A stretch of 64,000 nucleotides of DNA from Streptomyces marispadix (lineage in GTDB: Bacteria; Actinomycetota; Actinomycetes; Streptomycetales; Streptomycetaceae), in contig NZ_JAKWJU010000002.1 in NCBI RefSeq assembly GCF_022524345.1, positions 1,736,001 through 1,800,000 of the forward strand, given 5' to 3'. The first letter of the stretch is position 1. The number at the start of each line of letters is the position of its first letter. Of the stretch, positions 53,640-63,428 are shown in pieces. The notes below the pieces were generated by a model. That model did no database searches and was not told the DNA's origin. It saw only the letters and a program-made list of their open reading frames with translations. A program made the translations under genes and the position numbers.

Positions 53640-54644
53640 CTACGCCACGACCGTGAACGGCAACGAGGAGCTGTCGTCGTGCCGTTGGTACCAGTGGCGG
53701 TAGGCGTCGCTCGCCCACGCCACCTCGCGATACGCGGCTTCGAGGTCCGCGAGCAGTGCCGCGGGTTCGATCGCGGGCGCCGTGCCGGGTGCGGCGTCGG
53801 GCGGCGCCTCCCTTGTGGCCAGCAGCAGCCGTACCGCCAGCGGGTCGCCCCGCAGCGGCCGTACTATCCGGCCGGGACGGGCGGGCGCGGTCGGCTGGCA
53901 GGGTGCGACGACCTCTCCGGCGGCCACGAGGTCGGCGGCGGCGAGGTTGTCGCCGTGCACGACACGGGGGTTGATGCCCGCCTCGGCGAAGACCCTGCGC
54001 AGACCGGTCCATTCGCCGTCGGCGGCGGGGTCGACCATCCACCGCTCGTGTGCGAGTTCCGTCAGGCTCAGCACGGAACGGGACGCGGCCGGGTGCGTGG
54101 CGGACAGGGCGACGAACTGCGGCTCGCGCTCTACCAGTACGTGCACCTCCACGCCGTCGGGTATCTGCAACGGCGAGCCCTCGACCTCGTGCACGAAGAC
54201 GGCGTCGAGCTGGTTCTCCGCGACCATGCGCAGCAGGGTGTGCGCGGAGGCGTCCATGTGGAAGGTGGTGTCGGCCTCGGGCAGCCTCGCGCGCAGCCGC
54301 CGCAGCCAGCCGGGCACGGCAGGGCTTCCCGTACTGCCGATGCGCAAGTACTCTCCCCCGGCACGGCTCGCGGCGGCCCTGGCCTCGCTCACGAGCGCGG
54401 TCATCTCGGCGACGAGGGGCCGTGCCCTGCACAGCACGAACTTGCCGAGCGGTGTGGGGACGCTGCCCGTACGCTCCCGGGAGAAGAGCTGGCCGCCGAC
54501 GGCCTGCTCGATACGGCGGAGCTGTGTGGTCAACGAGGGCTGGGTCATGCCGAGTTGACGGGCCGCCTTGTGCACACTGCCCGTGTCGGCGATCGCGCAC
54601 AGCGCACGAAGATGCCTCACTTCGAGCTCCACACGCCGGAGCAT
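53640..54644 (-). CDS. snpR: LysR-type regulator of the snapalysin gene
   Basis: 334 residues from the ATG at 54644 (MLRRVELEVRHLRALC); a GTG at 54665 is possible. The N-terminal LysR helix-turn-helix has TGSVHKAARQLGMTQPSLTT. The effector domain follows (EYLRIGSTGSPAVPGWLRRL). The ELEVRHLRALCAIADTG start and the divergent placement toward snpA identify it as the SnpR/MprR activator. In Streptomyces, SnpR is needed for expression of the extracellular metalloprotease. A GTGAT-N11-ATCAC operator lies between. Confidence 0.9.
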   Translation of the reverse strand: MLRRVELEVRHLRALCAIADTGSVHKAARQLGMTQPSLTTQLRRIEQAVGGQLFSRERTGSVPTPLGKFVLCRARPLVAEMTALVSEARAAASRAGGEYLRIGSTGSPAVPGWLRRLRARLPEADTTFHMDASAHTLLRMVAENQLDAVFVHEVEGSPLQIPDGVEVHVLVEREPQFVALSATHPAASRSVLSLTELAHERWMVDPAADGEWTGLRRVFAEAGINPRVVHGDNLAAADLVAAGEVVAPCQPTAPARPGRIVRPLRGDPLAVRLLLATREAPPDAAPGTAPAIEPAALLADLEAAYREVAWASDAYRHWYQRHDDSSSLPFTVVA

Positions 54645-54704
54645 AGCCAAGCGGACGTTTGTCACACCAGACGCCGAGGAGTCTCAGAACGTCCTGCGTA
54701 CCGG

Positions 54705-54725
54705 GTGATGCGACGGAGCTATCAC
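54705..54725. promoter_or_regulatory. LysR-type operator (GTGAT-N11-ATCAC)
   Basis: GTGAT (54705-54709) and ATCAC (54721-54725) are separated by exactly 11 bp, the T-N11-A form used by LysR-family proteins. It lies 61 bp from snpR and 128 bp from snpA. Confidence 0.8.
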
Positions 54726-54852
54726 TAGTTGCCATCATCCCTCGCGGCAAAGTCTCCAACAGACTCTTCGTCAGCAGGAGTTCTTCCGGCAGCGCGGACC
54801 GCACCCCACCTTGCAGCGGTCACGTCGCTACGGACCAGAATGGAGACCCCCC

Positions 54853-55518
54853 ATGAGAACCCGCACCACGGCAATCTCTGCGGCACTCGGCCTCGGACTG
54901 GCCCTGGGTCTGGGTGCGATGCCCGCCTCGGCAGCGACGCCGGACGACGGTGGCAGCACCGCGAAGAGCAGCGCGACCCGCTCCGGATACATCGGCGAAT
55001 CGAACAAGGCGACCGAGGCGTTCTTCAACGCCGTGGTGAAGGACGCCTTGAAGAAGCAGGCCGCCAAGCCGGGCATCCAGGCGGTCACCGTCAACTACGA
55101 CGCGAGCGGGGCCCCCACCTTCGCGAGCCAGATCGCCAACAGCACCGCGGTGTGGAACGCGGCCGTCTCCAACGTGCAGCTCGCCGAGGGCGGCAGCGCC
55201 AGCTTCGACTACCGCGAGGGTGACGACCCGCGTGGTTCGTACGCCTCGACCGACGGTCACGGCAACGGCTACATCTTCCTGGACTACGCGCAGAACCAGG
55301 AGTACGACTCCAACCGCGTCGTCGCCCACGAGACCGGCCATGTGCTCGGCCTGCCGGACCACTACGAGGGTCCGTGCAGCGAGCTGATGTCCGGCGGCGG
55401 CCCCGGCCCGTCCTGCACCAACGACAAGCCGGACGCCAACGAGGCCGCGCAGGTCCAGTCGCTGTGGGCGAACGGCGTGGCCAGCGCCGCCTTCGACCAG
55501 GCCGCCTTCGCCAAGTAG
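54853..55518 (+). CDS. snpA: Snapalysin, secreted M7 zinc metalloprotease
   Basis: 221 residues from the ATG at 54853. A Sec signal peptide ([20 protein letters not shown]... MPASAAT) is followed by a propeptide-like section. The M7 zinc motif [13 protein letters not shown] (~residue 159) has His-x3-His-x5-Asp, the characteristic snapalysin variant where Asp is the third ligand. The Cys pair [10 protein letters not shown] and SCTND are also typical of snapalysin. It is a small neutral extracellular protease; it cleaves at aromatic residues in relatives. Expression depends on SnpR. Confidence 0.95.
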   Translation: MRTRTTAISAALGLGLALGLGAMPASAATPDDGGSTAKSSATRSGYIGESNKATEAFFNAVVKDALKKQAAKPGIQAVTVNYDASGAPTFASQIANSTAVWNAAVSNVQLAEGGSASFDYREGDDPRGSYASTDGHGNGYIFLDYAQNQEYDSNRVVAHETGHVLGLPDHYEGPCSELMSGGGPGPSCTNDKPDANEAAQVQSLWANGVASAAFDQAAFAK

Positions 55519-55685
55519 GCGGCAGCGCCCGGGACTCCGGGAACAGCACGAGGCATGACGAGCAGGAAAAGCCAGCACCACGCCGGTACAGCGCGACCCG
55601 TAAGACGCACCACGCCTGAACACCGAAGAACAGCGCAACCGCACGCACCACGCCGAAGTTGCACGGCCCGCATCCCCCCACACGG

Positions 55686-55712
55686 AGGCCCCCGGCAGCA
55701 GACCGGGGGCCT
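55686..55712 (+). terminator. Hairpin after snpA
   Basis: AGGCCCCCGG (55686-55695) and CCGGGGGCCT (55703-55712) form a perfect 10-bp stem with a 7-nt loop, followed by TCGGGCG. It lies 167 bp after snpA. Confidence 0.7.
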
Positions 55713-55858
55713 TCGGGCGCGGCAGTGGGCCGGTGCCGTCGGTGTGGTGGATGCGCCGGGAGCCTCCGGAGCGGCCGGGCCGGAGTGACGGGTCTGCCGT
55801 CCGCGCGGGGGGCCGCCGGATGCCCGCCACACCGGCCCGGGATGCTCCGGGTACGACA

Positions 55859-55904
55859 GCGGCGGCCGGTCACCGTGAAGGACGTCCCGGTGACCGGCCG
55901 CCGC
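55859..55904. terminator. Long hairpin between snpA and pepN paralogue 2
   Basis: GCGGCGGCCGGTCACCG (55859-55875) pairs perfectly with CGGTGACCGGCCGCCGC (55888-55904), a 17-bp stem with a 12-nt loop. It probably ends the minus-strand pepN transcript. The rest of 55519-56065 holds nothing convincing. Confidence 0.8.
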
Positions 55905-56065
55905 AGCCAATTCGCAGGCGCCGCGGCCGAGTTCGCGACTGCGGCGGCGATGTCCGCGGGGCAGCGTGCCCGGCCGGACCTCTGCGCTACCCGGCCGGAC
56001 CCTGTGAGGTCAGGCCCCGGGGCGGGGACCCTGCGCCCCCGCCCCTGCGCCTCGTTCCCGCAGCG

Positions 56066-58689
56066 TCAGCCGGCCGCAGCGTCCGCCTTCTGCGCACGCA
56101 GCGCCCGCTCGACGCCCGCCCGTGACTCGGTCACCAACCGCCGCAGCGCCGCGCCCGGCCGGGCCTCCTCCAGCCATGCGTCCGTGGCGTCGAGGGTCTC
56201 CTGCGACACCTGGAGCGCCGGGTAGAGCCCCACGGCGATCTGCTGCGCCATCTCGTGGCTGCGCTGCTCCCAGATGTCCTTGACCACCTCGAAGTACTTC
56301 CCCGCGTACGGCGCGAGCAGTTCACGCTGGTCGGTCTGGAGGAACCCGCCGATGACGGCCTCCTGCACCGCGTTCGGCAGGCCGGTCTCGGCCCCGGCTC
56401 CGCTGCCGACCACCGACGCCCACGCCTCGGCCTTCGCCTCCGCCGTGGGCCGTGCGGCCCGTGCCATCGCCGCGTAGCGCTCACCCGCCGAGGTCGCGTC
56501 GCGCTCCAGCTCCGCGGCGATCTCCTTCTCCCCGGCGCGTCCCGTGGCGGCGAGGCGGTGCAGCAGTGCCCAGCGAAGTTCGGTGTCTACGACCAGGCCC
56601 TCCACGGCCTTGGCGCCTGCGCCGCCTTCGCCCGCTCCTTCGCCTCCGGCCGGTGCCTCCGCCAACAGCTCCTCAAGCAGCGCCAGTTGGGCGTCCGTAC
56701 GAGCGGACGAGGCGAAAGCGCGCGCCCACGCGAGCTGGTGGTCGCTGCCCGGTGCCGCAGCGCGTAGCTGTTCGAGCGCGGCCTCCGACCAGCGCAGCAG
56801 ACCGGTCTCCCGCCAACGCGGGTCGGCGTAGAGGTCGAGCGCGAGCTTGACCTGCCGGTGCAGCGACTGGACCACGCCGATGTCCGACTCCTTGACGATG
56901 CCGGAGAGCACGAGGTCCAGATAGTCGCGGGCGGGCAGTTCAGCGTCGCGCGTCATGTCCCAGGCGGAGGCCCAGCACAGCGCGCGGGGCAGCGACTCCT
57001 CGAAGTCGCCGATGTGCTCCGTGACGGTCGCCAGCGACTCCGCGTCGAGGCGGACCTTCGCATACGACAGGTCGTCGTCGTTGAGGATGACGGCGGCCGG
57101 GCGGCTGCGGCCCGACAGCTCCGGCACCTCGGTCACCTCGCCGTCGACGTCCAGCTCGATGCGGTCCGTGCGTACGAGCTTGCCCTCCCGCAGGTCGTAC
57201 ACGCCGATCGCGATCCTGTGCGGGCGCAGCGTCGACTGCCCGGCGGCGCCCGGAGGCAGGGCGGGCGCCTCCTGCCGTACCGCGAAGGAGGTGATCTCCC
57301 CCGAGGCGTCGGTGACGATCTCGGGGCGCATCACATTGATCCCCGCGGTCTCCAGCCACGCCTTCGACCAGGACGCCAGATCGCGCCCGGAGGTCTCCTC
57401 CAGCGCGCCGAGCAGGTCCCCGAGGCGGGTGTTGCCCCACTCGTGGCGCTTGAAGTAGCGCTGCACGCCGCTGAAGAAGGCGTCCTCGCCCACATATGCG
57501 ACGAGCTGCTTCAGCACGGACGCGCCCTTGGCGTAGGTGATCCCGTCGAAGTTGACCAGCACGTCGTCGAGGTCGCGGATCTCCGCCATGATCGGGTGCG
57601 TGGAGGGCAGTTGGTCCTGCCGGTACGCCCAGGTCTTCATCTGGTTGGCGAACGTCGTCCACGAGTGGGGCCAGCGCGAGCCGGGAGCGGCGGACATGCA
57701 TGCCACGGACGTGTACGTGGCGAACGACTCGTTGAGCCACAGGTCGTTCCACCACTCCATCGTCACGAGGTCGCCGAACCACATGTGGGCCAGCTCGTGG
57801 AGGATGGTCTCCGCACGCGTCTCGTACGCGGCGTCCGTCACCTTGGAGCGGAAGACGTACTGGTCGCGGATGGTGACCGCGCCGGCGTTCTCCATGGCGC
57901 CCGCGTTGAACTCCGGGACGAAGAGCTGGTCGTACTTGCCGAAGGGGTACGGGTAGTCGAACTTCTCCTGGAACCAGTCGAATCCCTGCCGCGTGACCTC
58001 GAAGATCGCGTCCGCGTCGAGGTGTTCGGCCAGCGAGGGGCGGCAGTAGACGCCCAGCGGGATGGTGCGTCCGCCGCCCTCCCACGTGCTGTGCACCGAG
58101 TGGTACGGGCCGGCGACGAGCGCCGTGACGTAGGTGGAGATCCGCGGCGTCGGCTCGAAGCACCACAGCCCGTCCTCCGGCTGCGGTGCGGGGGAGTTGG
58201 AGATCACCGTCCAGCCCTCGGGGGCGCGCACGGTGAACTGGAAGGCCGCCTTCAGGTCCGGCTGCTCGAAGCTGGCGAAGACGCGGCGGGCGTCGGGCAC
58301 CTCGAACTGCGTGTAGAGATACGCCTGCTGGTCGACGGGGTCGACGAAGCGGTGCAGGCCCTCACCGGTGTTGGTGTACGCGCAGTCCGCCACCACCAGC
58401 AGTTCGTTCTCGCCCCGGGCGAGCTCCGGGAGCGCGATGCGTGAGTCGGCGAACGCCTCGGCCGGGTCGACGGCCTGTCCGTTCAGGACGATCTCGTGCA
58501 CCGTGGGGGCAACCAGGTCGATCCAGCTCGGCGCCGCCTCCGCGGCCTCGAAGCGGACGAGCGTCCGGGAGCGGAAGGTGCCCCCGTCCTGTGCGCCGCT
58601 CAGATCCAGCTCGATCTCGTAGGAGTCCACGCGGAGGAGCTGCGCGCGCGCCGGCGAGCCTCCTCGCGTGTCAGATTCGTGCCAGGCAC
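56066..58689 (-). CDS. pepN: M1-family aminopeptidase N (paralogue 2), apparent 5' frameshift
   Basis: The body (from LLRVDSYEIELDLSGAQ) is a full PepN: GAMENAGAVTIRDQYVF, HELAHMWFGDLVT with Glu in WLNESFATY, and a complete helical C-terminus. The native start, however, appears to be a GTG at 58689 with GGGGAG upstream, encoding MPGTNLTREEARRRA, which matches paralogue 1 (MPGENLTRQEAQRRA). This lies in a different frame: after RRRA two extra bases in the (CG)n tract at ~58642-58650 shift the frame. The span of 2,624 bases is not a multiple of three, consistent with this. Removing one CG restores RRRAQLLRVDSY. If real, the main PepN is disabled or starts elsewhere (e.g. a GTG before DSYEIEL); a sequencing error is also possible. 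Confidence 0.9.
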
Positions 58690-59133
58690 CTGGTGCTCTC
58701 CCCTGCTGTCGCAATCTCACGATGTCGTAGTTCGGCCATCCTTCCACGTGGCCGCGGTGCGGTGTTCCCATCCGCCCGCCTGAGGGGCGGGCGCTTCCGG
58801 CGTGCCCCGAACGCCGGGACTCATGCGCCCCGCTCCGCTTCCACGCGGCCCCGGCCTCCTGGCGGGGCGAGGTGAACGGCGGGTGAGCAGCAGGGCGACG
58901 GCGGACCGGACGCGGGCAACGGGGAGGAAGCGGCGGTTCCGGTCGGTGATCCATGAGTGCCGATGGGCGTGCGGCGTTCCGCCGTCGTTCAGGCGCAGGT
59001 CACTCCGGATGCCAAACATCCCTGGTGAGCGGGTCGTTCCGAGCCGGTACGCACCAGCGGCGCAGGCGCGGCACGGCACGCGACCGCTTCGCGCGTCACA
59101 GGATTCGCGTCCGTCACAGGAGAGGCAGCCCGC
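58690..59133. other. Divergent intergenic region, pepN paralogue 2 and metallophosphoesterase
   Basis: About 440 bp. A perfect 8-bp stem (CGCCCGCC 58773-58780, GGCGGGCG 58786-58793) and AGGAGAGG before the metallophosphoesterase start are visible. The frame of pepN stays open through the first ~260 bp without a stop, but its product there has no family likeness and is probably not coding. Confidence 0.5.
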
Positions 59134-60885
59134 ATGGACCGCAGCAGCCGGTGGCAGACCCGTCTGCCCGACCGCCGCACCCTCCTCACGCTCGGTGCCG
59201 CCGGGGCGGCCACCGTACTCGGGGCCGCGCCGGTGTTCAACGGGGGTTCCGCCAACGCCGGTCAGCCTTCGAAGTCGTCCCCTTCACCAGGCGCGTCGGC
59301 CTCGGCCCGCGCTCGCGCCGCCCGTGCACGAGCGCAGGCTCCCGTCACCCGCGCCGAACCCGTGGAACCCTCCCCCGAGGGCACCACGCTCGCCCGGGTC
59401 TCCACTCCGCGCGGCGGCTCCGGCGGCTATCGGCGCCTCGGCGACGGCCCCGGCTGGAAGCGTCTCGTACGTACGGACCTCGCGGAGGCGCGCCAAGGCC
59501 GCACGGAGAAGCGGCGGCTGCTGACGGCCTTCGTCCAGTTCACCGATCTGCACATGGTCGACGTGCAGCATCCGCTGCGCTACGAGTATCTGCGCACCGA
59601 GACCACCAGCGCCTGGCGTCCGCAGGAGGCCCTGTCGGTGGCGGGCGCCGTCTCCCTGATCGAACGCGTCAACGGCCTGCGCGGAGGCCCGGCGACCGGC
59701 GAACCGCTGTCCTTCGTCGTCACCACCGGCGACAACACCGACAACAACTGCCGTGCCGAACTCGACTGGTTCCTCACGGCGATGACCGGCGGCCGCATCA
59801 CCCCCAACACCGGCGACGTCGACGCGTACGAGGGTGTGCAGAGCAGCGGGCTGAGGCTCTACTGGCAGCCGGAGGACGAACTGCGCGACGACGACAAGGC
59901 GTTGGGCTTCCCCCGGATCGACGGCTATCTGCGGGCGGCCATCCGAGAGGTCAACAGCCCGGGTCTAGCGCTGCCCTGGTACTCCACCTCCGGCAACCAC
60001 GACGCCCTGCCCGGGGGCTGCTACGCGGGCGACTCCTTCTTCGCCGACTTCGCCGTCGGCGGGCGGAAGCTGATGGAGCTGGAGTCGGAGGCGGAGGCCG
60101 CACGGCTGTGGAAGACCGTCGAGGACGGCGGGGACCCCAAGGGCGAGCAGCTCAAGGAGGCGCTGCGCGAACGGTTGCGCTCCCGGACGATGCGGCGCGT
60201 CACGGCCGATCTTCAGCGTGCGCCGTTCACCAGGAGGGACTGGGTACGTGCGCACATGCGTAAGAAGTACGAGGGCGCGGGCCCCGTCGGGCACGGCTAC
60301 ACCGAGGCCAACCTCGCCGAGGACCGCCTCTACTACACCTTCCGCATCTCGGAGGATGTCACGGGCGTCAGCCTGGACACCACCCGGCACGACGGCGGCT
60401 ACCCGGGCAGCGTCGGCGACGCCCAACTCGCCTGGCTGGAGCGCCGGCTGAAGGAGGAGCGGGCCAAGGGCACCTATGTGCTGCTCTTCAGCCACCACAC
60501 CAGCACCACCATTCCCGACGGGGGCGACAGGCTGCTGTCGCTGCTGCACGCCAATCCCCACGTGGTGGCCTGGATCAACGGCCACAGCCACAAGAACCGG
60601 ATCAGACCGCGCCGGACGTTCTGGGAGATCTCCACGGCCTCCCACATCGACTTCCCGCAGCTCGCCAGGACGCTGGAACTCGCCGACAACGGCGACGGGA
60701 CGCTGTCGCTGTTCGCCACGCTGATCGAGTCGTCCGCCCCCGCACGCACCGATTTCCACGACCTCTCCCAGACCGGGCTCGCCTCCCTCTACCGCGAGCT
60801 GGCCCTCAACTCCCCAGGCGCGCGCCAGGAGTTGAGCGGCGAGCCGGACGACCGCAATGTGGAGCTGCTGCTGCGCAAGCCGTGA
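59134..60885 (+). CDS. TIGR03767-family metallophosphoesterase, Tat-exported
   Basis: 583 residues from the ATG at 59134, after AGGAGAGG. The N-terminus has a twin-arginine signal (LPDRRTLLTLGAAGAATVLG, RR at residues 14-15), so the enzyme is exported folded with its metals. The metal-binding motifs are in order: FTDLHMVD, TTGDNTDN, TSGNHDA, LFSHHTS and NGHSHKN, the calcineurin-like set. A Ser/Ala/Arg-rich linker separates signal and domain. It probably hydrolyses a phosphomonoester or diester outside the cell. It ends in LLLRKP, within a tandem duplication that continues past the stop. Confidence 0.9.
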   Translation: MDRSSRWQTRLPDRRTLLTLGAAGAATVLGAAPVFNGGSANAGQPSKSSPSPGASASARARAARARAQAPVTRAEPVEPSPEGTTLARVSTPRGGSGGYRRLGDGPGWKRLVRTDLAEARQGRTEKRRLLTAFVQFTDLHMVDVQHPLRYEYLRTETTSAWRPQEALSVAGAVSLIERVNGLRGGPATGEPLSFVVTTGDNTDNNCRAELDWFLTAMTGGRITPNTGDVDAYEGVQSSGLRLYWQPEDELRDDDKALGFPRIDGYLRAAIREVNSPGLALPWYSTSGNHDALPGGCYAGDSFFADFAVGGRKLMELESEAEAARLWKTVEDGGDPKGEQLKEALRERLRSRTMRRVTADLQRAPFTRRDWVRAHMRKKYEGAGPVGHGYTEANLAEDRLYYTFRISEDVTGVSLDTTRHDGGYPGSVGDAQLAWLERRLKEERAKGTYVLLFSHHTSTTIPDGGDRLLSLLHANPHVVAWINGHSHKNRIRPRRTFWEISTASHIDFPQLARTLELADNGDGTLSLFATLIESSAPARTDFHDLSQTGLASLYRELALNSPGARQELSGEPDDRNVELLLRKP

Positions 60886-60923
60886 ACCGCCCCGCTGCTG
60901 CTGCGCAAGCCGTGAACCGCCCC
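60864..60923. repeat. 30-bp tandem duplication across the metallophosphoesterase stop codon
   Basis: The 30-bp unit at 60864-60893 (containing CGCAAGCCGTGAACC) is repeated exactly at 60894-60923. The first copy holds the stop codon TGA at 60883-60885. The unit is a multiple of three, so either copy could have encoded the same C-terminus. Confidence 0.95.
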
Positions 60924-61022
60924 GCATCGGCGGCCGGGCCCAGGGCGCTGGGCGGGCCGGTCCCATGGCGCGGTGGCGCCCCGCGCTGTCGCTTCCGCCG
61001 CCAGAGGGGGAGAGTGACGGGC

Positions 61023-62228
61023 ATGGCACGTACGGACGGCGGAGGCACGACGGGGCGGCCCGCACCGGGCGAACGAGCAGAGCGGACGCCGGGCGCACCG
61101 GGGAACGGGCCGGAGACCGGTCACGTCCCGGGCCCCGGGCGGGACCCGGGACGCGCGCCCGGGACCGGACGAGCGCGGGCGTCCCGGCAGGGCGGCCCCG
61201 CGCTGATGGTGGTGGCGGGCGCCGCATGCACCTCGTCCTCCGGCATGTTCATCAAGCTCTCCGAGGTGAACGCGGGCACCGCGGCCTTTCTGCGGTGCGC
61301 CCTCGCGCTGGCCGTGCTCGCGCCGATGGCACTCGTGGAGTGCCGCCGCATCGGGCGCCGGCCCGGGCGGCTGCTCGCGCTCGATCTCGCGGCGGGGACT
61401 CTGCTCGGACTCGACTACGTGTGCTGGGTGCGGAGCATCCACGATCTGGGCGCGGGCGTCGCGACGCTGCTGCTCAACGTCCAGTTGATCGTCTTCCCGC
61501 TGCTGGCGCGCTTCCTGACCGGCGTTCGGCTGGCACGCAGATTCTGGCTCACCGCGTTCGTGCTGCTCGCTGGGCTGGCCTTGGCGGGAGGCGCCATCGG
61601 ACGGCCCGAACCCGGGACCGACCCGCTCTCCGGGGTGCTCTTCGGCACGATCGCGGGCGTGGCCTTCGCGGGCTATCTCTTCCTGATACGGCTCGGCGGC
61701 GACGGCGGCCGGGCCGGCGACGCCCAACTCCCGTCCGCGGCAAGCCCGGAGGAGCTACGCGGCGGAGCCGAGGTGGCGGAGAGCAGTGACCGTACCGGGG
61801 ACGGTACGCCCCTGTGCCCCGAGGGCGTAGGCTACGCGGGCGGCACGGGCTCGGGCGCCGCGAGCACCCCGGTCGCAACCGCCCCCTCCCACACCGTCAC
61901 TCCCGTCTGCGCGGCCACCTTCGCCGCCGCCGTCGCCGCGGGCGTGCTCGGGGCGCTGTGGACGGGCGTCGACGTCGATCCCGGATGGCCCGCCTGGGGC
62001 TGGCTGATACCGATGGCGTTCCTCGGCCAGGTCGTGGCGTGGCTGCTCATCAACCCGGCGCTGCCACGGCTCGCCCCCGACAAGGGCGCGACGCTGCTGC
62101 TTCTCCAGCCGATCCTGGCGATCCTCTTCGGTGTCGGTTTCCTCGCCGAACGCCCCACTCTCAGCCAGTACGCGGGCTGTGTCCTGGTCGTACTGGCGAT
62201 ATGGCGCACCACCCGTACCGATCATTAG
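61023..62228 (+). CDS. DMT-superfamily (EamA-type) transporter with a large hydrophilic insertion
   Basis: 401 residues from the ATG at 61023; a GTG at 61014 is also possible. After a Pro/Gly/Arg-rich N-terminus of ~60 residues, about ten hydrophobic segments form two EamA repeats (SGMFIKLSEVNAGTAAFLRC... LAPMALVECRR; WLIPMAFLGQVVAWLLINPA... GVGFLAERPTLSQY). An ~80-residue polar segment (GGDGGRAGDAQLPSAASPEE... TPVATAPSHTV) separates the two halves, longer than in usual EamA proteins. It probably exports small molecules. The next gene begins 9 bp later, so an operon is likely. Confidence 0.85.
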   Translation: MARTDGGGTTGRPAPGERAERTPGAPGNGPETGHVPGPGRDPGRAPGTGRARASRQGGPALMVVAGAACTSSSGMFIKLSEVNAGTAAFLRCALALAVLAPMALVECRRIGRRPGRLLALDLAAGTLLGLDYVCWVRSIHDLGAGVATLLLNVQLIVFPLLARFLTGVRLARRFWLTAFVLLAGLALAGGAIGRPEPGTDPLSGVLFGTIAGVAFAGYLFLIRLGGDGGRAGDAQLPSAASPEELRGGAEVAESSDRTGDGTPLCPEGVGYAGGTGSGAASTPVATAPSHTVTPVCAATFAAAVAAGVLGALWTGVDVDPGWPAWGWLIPMAFLGQVVAWLLINPALPRLAPDKGATLLLLQPILAILFGVGFLAERPTLSQYAGCVLVVLAIWRTTRTDH

Positions 62229-62237
62229 AGTCGGCGC

Positions 62238-63383
62238 ATGTCCGTGCGCTCCACCGCCGTAGCCCTGGTGGCCGCCGCCGTGGCGGCGTTCTCCGTGAGT
62301 TCGTCGGCGGCGGCGGACGCGGGGCACTCCGCCGCCCAGGACGAGATGGACGCCCAGGTCCAACAGGACGGCGTCCCGGGCGTGTTGGGCGAGGCCCGGG
62401 ACGGCGGCGGCGTCTGGCACGGCGCCTCGGGCGTCGCGGACCGCGGTACGGGCCGCCCGCCGATGCCGCACGACAAGTTCCGCATCGGCAGCCTCACGAA
62501 GCCGTTCGTCGCCACGGTGATGCTCCAGCTCCAGTCGGAGGGCACCGTCGACCTGGACGCGCCCGTGGAGCGCTGGCTGCCGGGCACCGTGCGGGGCGGC
62601 GGCCAGGACGGGCGCCAGGTCACCGTGCGCCAACTCCTCGGCCACACCAGCGGTCTGTACGACTTCACCGCTGACCGGCGCATGAGGCGCCACTACTTCG
62701 GACCGAGGTTCGGCGCCCACCGGTTCGACACGCACTCTCCCAAGTCCCTTGTGCGTACGGCCATGTCGCATCAGCGCAGCTTCGCGCCCGGCTCCGACTG
62801 GGGCTACTCCAACACCAACTACGTACTCGCGGGCATGGTCATAGCGAAGGCCACCGGCCACTCCTACGCACACGAGATAGAACGCCGCATCATCCGCCCG
62901 CTGAAGCTGCGCGACACCTCGCTCCCCGGCGACTCCCCCCGCATCCCCCGGCCGCACGGGCAGGCGTACTCGACGCTCTCCCGCGGCGCCCCGCCCGCTC
63001 ACGGCACCCGCTCGCGGGACGGCGTCCACGACGTCACCGCGCTCGATCCCTCCCTCGCGGGCGCCTCCGGCGAGATGATCTCCTCCACGGGCGATCTGGT
63101 CCGTTTCATGAGGGCGTTGCTGCGCGGCGACGTGCTGCCGCCGCGCCAGCTCACGGAGATGAAGTCCACCGTCCCCGCCGACGGCGACAACCGCTACGGG
63201 CTGGGCCTCACCGAGCACCGGCTCTCCTGCGGGACCACCGTGTGGGGCCACGAGGGCACCATCCAGGGCTCGATCTCCACCGCCGTGACCACGTCCGACG
63301 GCTCGCACACCGCGGCGTTCCACCTCAACGGCGACTGGTCGGCCAAGACGGAAGCCCTGGTCGAGGCGGAGTACTGCGGCTAG
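62238..63383 (+). CDS. Secreted serine hydrolase (beta-lactamase/D-Ala-D-Ala carboxypeptidase fold)
   Basis: 381 residues. A Sec signal (STAVALVAAAVAAFSVSSSA-AA) is followed by the class C beta-lactamase/DD-peptidase signatures: S-x-x-K in RIGSLTKPFVA (~residue 84-87), Y-x-N in GYSNTNYVLAG and H-x-G in WGHEGTIQGS. The family includes DD-carboxypeptidases, esterases and lactamases; the sequence alone does not separate these. It lies 9 bp after the transporter gene, so an operon is likely. Confidence 0.9.
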   Translation: MSVRSTAVALVAAAVAAFSVSSSAAADAGHSAAQDEMDAQVQQDGVPGVLGEARDGGGVWHGASGVADRGTGRPPMPHDKFRIGSLTKPFVATVMLQLQSEGTVDLDAPVERWLPGTVRGGGQDGRQVTVRQLLGHTSGLYDFTADRRMRRHYFGPRFGAHRFDTHSPKSLVRTAMSHQRSFAPGSDWGYSNTNYVLAGMVIAKATGHSYAHEIERRIIRPLKLRDTSLPGDSPRIPRPHGQAYSTLSRGAPPAHGTRSRDGVHDVTALDPSLAGASGEMISSTGDLVRFMRALLRGDVLPPRQLTEMKSTVPADGDNRYGLGLTEHRLSCGTTVWGHEGTIQGSISTAVTTSDGSHTAAFHLNGDWSAKTEALVEAEYCG

Positions 63384-63428
63384 CGGCTGCGCGGTCGCCT
63401 GCGGCTTTCCCGCCTCGACTCCCTTGCC

